A stretch of 64,000 nt of DNA from Nocardiopsis flavescens (GTDB taxonomy: Bacteria; Actinomycetota; Actinomycetes; Streptosporangiales; Streptosporangiaceae): contig NZ_FQZK01000007.1 in the NCBI RefSeq assembly GCF_900141985.1, positions 124,001 through 188,000 on the forward strand. Direction: 5' to 3'. The notes under the pieces were generated by a model that was given only the letters and a program-made list of their open reading frames with translations, did no database searches and was not told where the DNA came from. The translations under genes and the position numbers were made by a program. Positions 59,443 through 64,000 of this stretch are shown piece by piece. Numbering within the stretch: the stretch's first letter is position 1; every line of letters starts with the position of its first letter.

Positions 59443-59807
59443 GGGGGCGCTCCAGGTGGTCAGGGCTGGGTGCGGCCCCGGCCTGGCCCCGCCCACCGAG
59501 GAGGGCAGAGGAGGCTAGAACCTGCTGCTACGCCCCATTCCAGCAGGCGAGAGCCCACATGCGCAGAGCGCAAAGTAACCCCGTTACCGCCCTCCCCCGG
59601 TACCCCAAGTACGGCAACGACACGCCGGGTTCCTACGGGGCTCGTTACTCGTCGTCCGCGCCGGCCCGACGAGAAGTGACAACAAGGCGTGTTCAGGCCG
59701 ACGCAGCCCCGTAATCCGCTCGTGATCGCCCCGCGTGTCGAATGGGCTCCCCGTCCCCGCGCAGCCGACGATGTGGTGGGCAACTCTTGACAGCGAGGAG
59801 GGCAACC
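59443..59807. promoter_or_regulatory. Divergent operator-like region upstream of module 2
   Basis: No gene. Contains GTAAC-CCC-GTTAC (about 59573-59586), GTACCCCAAGTAC (about 59600-59612) and a longer imperfect inverted repeat GTTACTCGTCG ... CGACGAGAAGTGAC (about 59643-59682). Part of this (GACGAG...GTGAC) resembles the repeat upstream of module 1 (TGTCAC-GACGA-GTGACA), suggesting related operators. Confidence 0.45.
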
Positions 59808-60077
59808 ATGGAACCCCTGAGCGCGACCGAGGTCGCGATGTGGGACACAGGTGACGTGGACTTCGAGTATCCGCTTCTGCGGGAAGCTATGGGGATCGCT
59901 CCAACCTGGCCCGACGCGGAGGACCTCGCATTTCGCATGTTCCGAGAAGTTCAGCGGCTCGACACCGAAGGCGAGATCACTGTCACCAACAACAGACGCC
60001 CAACCGAACGCGGCGAGGTGTGGGAGCTGACCGACGAGGCAAGGGCTGAACTCCGCCGACGCCTCAGGCTCCTCTGA
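59808..60077 (+). CDS. Hypothetical protein (89 residues)
   Basis: MEPLSATEVAMWDTGDVDFE, then EDLAFRMFREVQRLDTEGEI, NNRRPTERGEVWELTDEARA and a basic end. It may be a small winged-helix-like regulator (beta hairpin plus helix), but no family is recognised. GAGGAGG precedes the ATG. Confidence 0.65.
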   Translation: MEPLSATEVAMWDTGDVDFEYPLLREAMGIAPTWPDAEDLAFRMFREVQRLDTEGEITVTNNRRPTERGEVWELTDEARAELRRRLRLL

Positions 60078-60353
60078 GAAGGAGGCATCGCCTCCCCGCG
60101 CCGTTCCGTGGGGTCTCCGAGCGCCTCGGGCGCCCTGGCCCGGCCCAGCACCCGCCCCCGGGCGTACGAACGCCCCGGAAGCCGTCCGGGCACCCAGGAG
60201 AGACGCGCCCGCCCAAGCGACAGAGGCGGGGCGCGCCCTGCTTGGCCCCCACACCGTGACCGGGCTCACGCGGGGGTAATGCCTTGTGGCGCCGTAATCA
60301 GCCCTGCTGGGGTGGAAGCAGATCGGATGATCCCATCTCTGAGGAGCTGCATT
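60078..60353. promoter_or_regulatory. Intergenic region upstream of module 3
   Basis: No gene. Holds the third GTGGGGTC element (60102-60146, ttccgtggggtctccgagcgcc). A GTGACCGGGCTCACGCG half-palindrome near 60254-60272 could be an operator for module 3. Confidence 0.35.
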
Positions 60354-60554
60354 GTGATCGACGCGAACGAAGTCCGGCGCGCACGTCGCCGGGCCAAGCT
60401 CAGCCGCGAGGAGTTGGCCGGGTTGGCCGAAGTGACGCCGCTGACGGTGGCCCGCCTGGAGCAGGGCGCCACCGCGCGGCCCCCGTCGTCACAGATGGTG
60501 CGGTTGGCGCGTGCCCTCGGTACCACCGTGGAGGCTCTCGATGACGGGCGATGA
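60354..60554 (+). CDS. XRE-family HTH regulator (module 3)
   Basis: Protein of 66 residues: EVRRARRRAKLSREELAGLA, EVTPLTVARLEQGATARPPS, MVRLARALGTTVEALDDGR. GTG 60354 has GAGGAG upstream. Overlaps the NUMOD4-HNH gene by 14 bases. Same layout as module 1 on the other strand. Confidence 0.85.
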   Translation: MIDANEVRRARRRAKLSREELAGLAEVTPLTVARLEQGATARPPSSQMVRLARALGTTVEALDDGR

Positions 60555-61026
60555 GCGCGAGCAGTGGCGTGCCGTGGTTGGGTTTCCGGGCTACGAGGTG
60601 TCATCTCTCGGAAACGTGCGGTCGTGGTCCAGGTACAAGCGCGGCGAGTTGCTCAAGCTAAGGCCGGGAACCACCGGGTACCCGCACGTCACCCTTTGGC
60701 GCGACGGCCGCTGCCACCGCCCCAAGGTTCACCGCCTCGTGGCGCTGGCCTTCATCGGCCCCAGGCCGGACGGTCAGCAAGTCAGGCACCTGGACGGCGA
60801 CAGGCTGAACAACGCGGCTGACAACCTCGCGTACGGGACCCCGTCGCAGAACGTGCGCGATTCCGTCCGGCATGGGACACACCCGGAGGTGCGCAAGACC
60901 AGTTGCAGGCGGGGCCATCCGTTCGATACAGCCAATACGTACGTCGACCCCAGCGGCAGGCGCGTATGCAGGGCGTGCAAGCTCCAGCGCCAACGTCGAC
61001 GCCGCGCCCGACTGGCCAGTGCGTGA
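60541..61026 (+). CDS. NUMOD4-HNH endonuclease (module 3)
   Basis: Nuclease of 161 residues: WRAVVGFPGYEVSSLGNVRS (NUMOD4), VHRLVALAFIG, VRHLDGDRLNNAADNLAYGT (HNH), and a C-terminal CRRGHPFDTANTYVDPSGRR with VCRACK zinc-finger-like block followed by a basic tail. Related along its length to the module 1 protein but clearly diverged. ATG 60541 has GGAGG upstream inside the end of the XRE gene. Confidence 0.88.
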   Translation: MTGDEREQWRAVVGFPGYEVSSLGNVRSWSRYKRGELLKLRPGTTGYPHVTLWRDGRCHRPKVHRLVALAFIGPRPDGQQVRHLDGDRLNNAADNLAYGTPSQNVRDSVRHGTHPEVRKTSCRRGHPFDTANTYVDPSGRRVCRACKLQRQRRRRARLASA

Positions 61027-61072
61027 GCTGGGGCCCGCAGACGCGGGCGCGTCTGCGGGCCCATCCCTCCGG

Positions 61073-61402
61073 TCAGCGGGCGCGCTTGCGCTCGATCCCC
61101 TCCCGAACCGCGTCCAGCCACCCCAGCTCCGCGGCCCACCCTTCGGCCGTCCTCCCGATGACGGTGCCGTCGCCCGTCCACAGAACCTGGTGGCCGCCCA
61201 CCCCTGCCTCGATCAAGAAGCCCTTGAGTTTGGCGTCGTGACCCTGCGCGTATGTTGCCCGCGTGGTCGCCAGACAGCCCGTCGTCACCCGCCGCCAGAT
61301 CGACTCCCCGCCGGGGCCCGGCTTCTGCGGGATCAGGTACGAGTACGCCCCGCAGGCGCACACCTTGGCCAGTGTCTCGTTCTTCACGTCCAACATGATC
61401 AC
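61073..61402 (-). CDS. Small Cys-rich protein with GHDAKLKGFLI motif
   Basis: Protein of 109 residues: VCACGAYSYLIPQKPG, VTTGCLATTRATYAQGHDAK, LKGFLIEAGVGGHQVLWTGD, ending VREGIERKRAR. It shares CxC, a third Cys, TTR, GHDA(K/R)LKGFLI and GIER with the protein at 45852-46349, so they are paralogues. GTG 61402 overlaps the preceding stop (GTGA); ATG 61396 is an alternative. Function unknown; metal binding is plausible. Confidence 0.72.
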   Translation of the reverse strand: MIMLDVKNETLAKVCACGAYSYLIPQKPGPGGESIWRRVTTGCLATTRATYAQGHDAKLKGFLIEAGVGGHQVLWTGDGTVIGRTAEGWAAELGWLDAVREGIERKRAR

Positions 61403-61650
61403 ACCTCAGGCTCGGCAGGGCGGGCACGACGCTCGGTGAGGGCGCGCTGGCCCTTGCGCCACGGCTCGGGCAGGGGGTTGCCAGCGGTGAGCCACAGGTG
61501 CAGCCGGTCGAACGCCTCGTCAGCGCGCGCCAACGCCGCCCGCAACGCGGCCTTGGTGGCGCGGGTGTCGTGGTACTCGCGCAGGGCTTCGGACAGCCGG
61601 TCGAACAGCTCGTCCGCGTGGTCGTCGGGGCTGCGGCCTTCGGCCGTCAT
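61399..61650 (-). CDS. Hypothetical helical protein (83 residues)
   Basis: MTAEGRSPDDHADELFDRLS, REYHDTRATKAALRAALARA, then a Trp/Pro-containing end. Predicted to be mostly helical. GAGGAG precedes ATG 61650. It overlaps both neighbours (ATGA before, GTGA after), so three genes form one coupled operon. Confidence 0.68.
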   Translation of the reverse strand: MTAEGRSPDDHADELFDRLSEALREYHDTRATKAALRAALARADEAFDRLHLWLTAGNPLPEPWRKGQRALTERRARPAEPEV

Positions 61651-61823
61651 GGGTTTTCTCCTCGTTGCTCTCGACGCTGGTCCGCGCCCCGGCTCCGTCG
61701 AGGGAGCGGGGGCCGCTGGGTCGGCCACACAACCGGAGCGGGGCGTCTGCGCGGCCGGGTCAGGCGCGCCAGGTCGGCGAGAGTGACGGCGCGGGGCTGC
61801 TGGTCTCGCGACTGGGCGTCCAT
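61647..61823 (-). CDS. Small Arg/Pro-rich protein (58 residues)
   Basis: MDAQSRDQQPRAVTLADLAR, LTRPRRRPAPVVWPTQRPPL, then a basic end. Its stop overlaps the next start by ATGA. The ribosome site is weak, so this call rests mainly on the overlap and codon bias. A small palindrome GGACGC-A-GCGTCC (61861-61873) lies upstream. Confidence 0.5.
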   Translation of the reverse strand: MDAQSRDQQPRAVTLADLARLTRPRRRPAPVVWPTQRPPLPRRSRGADQRREQRGENP

Positions 61824-61886
61824 GGGCCCAACGATGCCGAGGAGTCACGCAACGTGACAGGGACGCAGCGTCCTACTTTCGCGCGC

Positions 61887-63098
61887 TTAAGGGGTCACGC
61901 CCACGAACTCGGCGAGCTGGCGCAGCCCCGGGGGCTGCACGGGCCCGGCGTACAGGTCCTGGATGATCGCCACGGCCAGCGTGTGGTGGCGCATCCAGTC
62001 GGGGGACGCCCGGCGCAGCCGCTGCAACGCGGCCACCGCGCCGTGTGCGTCGCCAACGTCGGTATACGCCCGCGCGACGTCCAACAGCAGCCACGTCCGC
62101 CAGCTGGGCGGGGTGTCAGCGCTCAGCCGCATCCCCTTCGCCAACTCCAGGGCCTCGTCCGGGCGCTTGTGCTGCACGGCCAGGCGCACCCGCTCGATGC
62201 GCACCGACGAGCGGCTGAAGATCGACACCGACCGGCCGTCCCTGGGCGGAGGCAGCTTCGGCAACCGGCGCGCCTGCTGCTCGGCGGTCGCCATCATGTC
62301 CTTGGCCTGCTCGTAGTCGCCCGACCGCGCCGCGCTGGTGGCGCCGCTCATGACCAGCCCGCCCCAGACCCGCAGGCTGGCGGCGGTGTCGGTGCCGACC
62401 TCGCGCTCAACACCGTCAGCCGCGTGGATGACCAGGTTCCCGGCGTCGTCAAGGCGGTTCTGGCGCTGGTACGCCCACGCCACCGACCCGAACACCATCG
62501 GGGCCAGCAACGGGTCACCCGAGTTGTCGGCCGCGCCCGCTGCGCGCTCCAGGCTGGCCAGCGCCAGGTCGGTCTTGCCCAGCCGGATGGCCAGGTGTCC
62601 GGCGAGCTGGAGCGCCTTGCCGAGCGCGTGCTCGCCCTCGGCCCGGCTGTGGCCGGACCCCACGGCGGCGGCAAGCCGGGCGTCGGCGATGATGCCTGGC
62701 AGCACATCCAGCAGCCGCCCGAACTGGGCACCGTGGTACAGGCTCCAGCCGTCGGACACCTCGGCGCGCAGCAGCGGCAGCGACAGAGACTCGGCCGCGT
62801 CGCGCGGGGCCGGGGGTGCGAACAGCGGGGGCATAATCGCTCGGCGCAGCGCGACCAGTTGCGGCGGTTCGGCGTCGCCGTTGGAGGGCACGGCGGGCGG
62901 GTCGCCGAGCAGGGTGGTCAGCTCCACACCCAGGCCGGTGGCCAGGGCGTGCAGGGTGGGTAGCCGGGCGCTGTGCTTGCGCTGCTGCTCCAGCTTGCGA
63001 ACGACGTCGACGGACACGCCCGACCGCTCGGCCAGCCCCTCCTGGGTCAGGTCGGCAACACGGCGCAGTTGGGCGAGTCGTACCCCGAGGTGCTCCAT
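61887..63098 (-). CDS. XRE HTH regulator with TPR-like C-terminal domain
   Basis: Protein of 403 residues. HTH at residues 5-65: LAQLRRVADLTQEGLAERSG, VSVDVVRKLEQQRKHSARLP, TLHALATGLGVELTTLLGD. The remaining ~320 residues are helical repeats of tetratricopeptide type (ALQLAGHLAIRLGKTDLALA, AWAYQRQNRLDDAGNLV, YTDVGDAHGAVAALQRL). This layout is common among actinobacterial regulators that respond to peptides or small signals. It may control the element's excision or spread, but this is inference. Confidence 0.87.
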   Translation of the reverse strand: MEHLGVRLAQLRRVADLTQEGLAERSGVSVDVVRKLEQQRKHSARLPTLHALATGLGVELTTLLGDPPAVPSNGDAEPPQLVALRRAIMPPLFAPPAPRDAAESLSLPLLRAEVSDGWSLYHGAQFGRLLDVLPGIIADARLAAAVGSGHSRAEGEHALGKALQLAGHLAIRLGKTDLALASLERAAGAADNSGDPLLAPMVFGSVAWAYQRQNRLDDAGNLVIHAADGVEREVGTDTAASLRVWGGLVMSGATSAARSGDYEQAKDMMATAEQQARRLPKLPPPRDGRSVSIFSRSSVRIERVRLAVQHKRPDEALELAKGMRLSADTPPSWRTWLLLDVARAYTDVGDAHGAVAALQRLRRASPDWMRHHTLAVAIIQDLYAGPVQPPGLRQLAEFVGVTP

Positions 63099-63189
63099 GC
63101 CGACATGCTATTGACCGCGTCCACTGCCCGACAGCGGGTTCGGGAACGAGCACTGCCGCCGCGCCGCTGGGCCGTGCCCGCTCCAACCG

Positions 63190-63993
63190 TCAGGACTCAC
63201 CCCGAGGAGTATCAACATACTCAGGAATCTCGGACTGGTGCCCATCAACCGAAAGTAGCCTGTAGTGCCTCTGGCTGACTTTCCCAGAGAAGGAACGCTC
63301 GACTACCACTTCTAGAGTAACGTCAACCTCTCGGTCAATGTTTTCCCGAACAGCAGACATCAAAGATTCGTCTACATAGCCATGAATCTCTGGCGCTTTC
63401 TCTGGCTCGAAGTAGAAAATTTGCCGACGAGTCCGAAGGCCATCTAGCCGCCCACGCATGCGGACAACCGACCTGTCCTCGTGAGTCATCTCAAGCTTCT
63501 GAGCGATCTTTCGAACCTGAACAGGAGTCACCCGAGAAACGATCTTCTCCCCCGAAGATGACTTGAACTGAAACCCGATCTCTATATCTGAGTTCAGCTT
63601 AAAAACAAGATCAGCCACAGCTCGACGCACAACAGGGGAAGCCCCCATCAATGACTCGATCGAAGCGTCATCATTCTCACCCTCAGGAAGAGCACGAATC
63701 AGCTCGGCTAGGCCAACCTCGGCCCAACTGGGACCTGAAAGAGGAACGCTTTCTTCGTTATCTTCATCATAAAAAGTCTTATCCGGAACAAGATGCACCT
63801 TGAGCGAGGCAAACGAAGCTGACACTACATTGAAGCGAGCCAGCGAGAAATCTCCAGAACTCAAACGAGATACGTCAGCACGCCTAAGGCGCCGAGCCTT
63901 TGCAAGTCGAGCGACGGCGCGCTGAACTCGACGCAAAAGCTCACCGGCGTCACTAGCCGATACGGCATGGCCTTGAGATTTCACGTCGACCAT
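63190..63993 (-). CDS. Hypothetical protein of low G+C (possibly 5' truncated)
   Basis: At least 267 residues: MVDVKSQGHAVSASDAGELL at the likely start, a helical basic stretch (VQRAVARLAKARRLRRADVS), a middle part with FYDEDNEESVPLSGPSW, and a beta-rich C-terminal half (GFQFKSSSGEKIVSRVTPVQ; VDVTLEVVVERSFSGKV). Codon third positions are much richer in A/T than in the rest of the window, a sign of recent acquisition. The ATG at 63993 lies seven bases from the edge, so the start cannot be confirmed. No family recognised. Confidence 0.6.
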   Translation of the reverse strand: MVDVKSQGHAVSASDAGELLRRVQRAVARLAKARRLRRADVSRLSSGDFSLARFNVVSASFASLKVHLVPDKTFYDEDNEESVPLSGPSWAEVGLAELIRALPEGENDDASIESLMGASPVVRRAVADLVFKLNSDIEIGFQFKSSSGEKIVSRVTPVQVRKIAQKLEMTHEDRSVVRMRGRLDGLRTRRQIFYFEPEKAPEIHGYVDESLMSAVRENIDREVDVTLEVVVERSFSGKVSQRHYRLLSVDGHQSEIPEYVDTPRGES

Positions 63994-64000
63994 GTGAATC

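Larger units (their letters stand above)
43800..64000. mobile_element. Integrated mobile element in dprA (left end and at least 20 kb)
   Basis: From the attL junction to the window end almost all genes are of mobile-element type: serine integrase, PrimPol/ATPase replication protein, DUF2637 membrane protein, WhiB-like and XRE regulators, HNH nucleases, and many tiny genes with overlapping ATGA/GTGA starts. Composition is uneven, with AT-rich spots at 46975-47060, 47815-47890, 52610-53300 and 63190-64000. No translocase (TraB/FtsK), capsid, terminase or tail gene occurs in this part, so the class (AICE, satellite or defective prophage) stays open. Confidence 0.85.

Noticed and set aside
43800..64000. 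CRISPR array in the element
   Set aside because: No regularly spaced repeats are seen; the only exact longer repeat is the two-copy 24-mer.

Overview
The window is high-GC actinobacterial DNA (well over two-thirds G+C by eye, strong G/C third positions, frequent GTG/TTG starts). The gene set fits a member of the Streptosporangiales, most likely Nocardiopsidaceae such as Nocardiopsis: the GlgE trehalose-to-glucan cluster, a decaprenylphosphoryl-arabinose (DPA) pathway block, and the syntenic run rpsB-tsf-pyrH-frr-cdsA with xerC and dprA next to it. The genus is inferred, not proved.

Left part, 1-43.5 kb, is chromosomal core and near-core. A truncated MFS transporter and a junction of two gene fragments (1-1084) are followed by a leftward envelope block: dprE2, dprE1 and a UbiA phosphoribosyltransferase, then a DUF3068 membrane protein. 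Facing it are an acyltransferase-3 protein, a large membrane protein and two coupled methyltransferases, which look like surface glycan or lipid modification. Next come a CNNM/CorC membrane protein, a LigD-polymerase-like protein, an RSH protein with a degenerate ppGpp synthetase site, etfBA, a Ser/Thr kinase with a repetitive linker, an enoyl-CoA hydratase, a TPP-riboswitch-controlled ykoEDC pyrimidine ECF transporter, and a class A penicillin-binding protein. The rightward cluster glgE-treS-mak-glgB converts trehalose through maltose 1-phosphate to branched alpha-glucan. The leftward rpsB-tsf-pyrH-frr-cdsA block (plus an aminotransferase), an M23 peptidase, xerC and a RidA protein complete the core part.

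Right part, from about 43.8 kb to the window end, is an integrated mobile element. Its large serine integrase reads in frame into the last 107 codons of dprA, so the left attachment junction lies inside dprA and the host gene is split. The other dprA half and the right end of the element are not in the window. The element carries many small genes: a WYL protein, a DUF2637 (Spd-like) membrane protein, a WhiB-like protein, a PrimPol/ATPase replication protein, several XRE regulators, three HNH nucleases each paired with an XRE gene, two related Cys-rich proteins, and a group of membrane-anchored proteins of unknown function partly framed by a 24-bp direct repeat. No TraB/FtsK translocase and no phage structural genes are seen in this part, so it may be an actinomycete integrative element or a phage satellite.

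The most unusual points are the state-dependent C terminus of the integrase caused by integration into dprA, the three XRE-HNH modules, the paralogous CxC/GHDAxLKGFLI proteins, the histone-like tail on GlgB, the apparently synthetase-dead RSH, and the alanine at the benzothiazinone-target position of DprE1.
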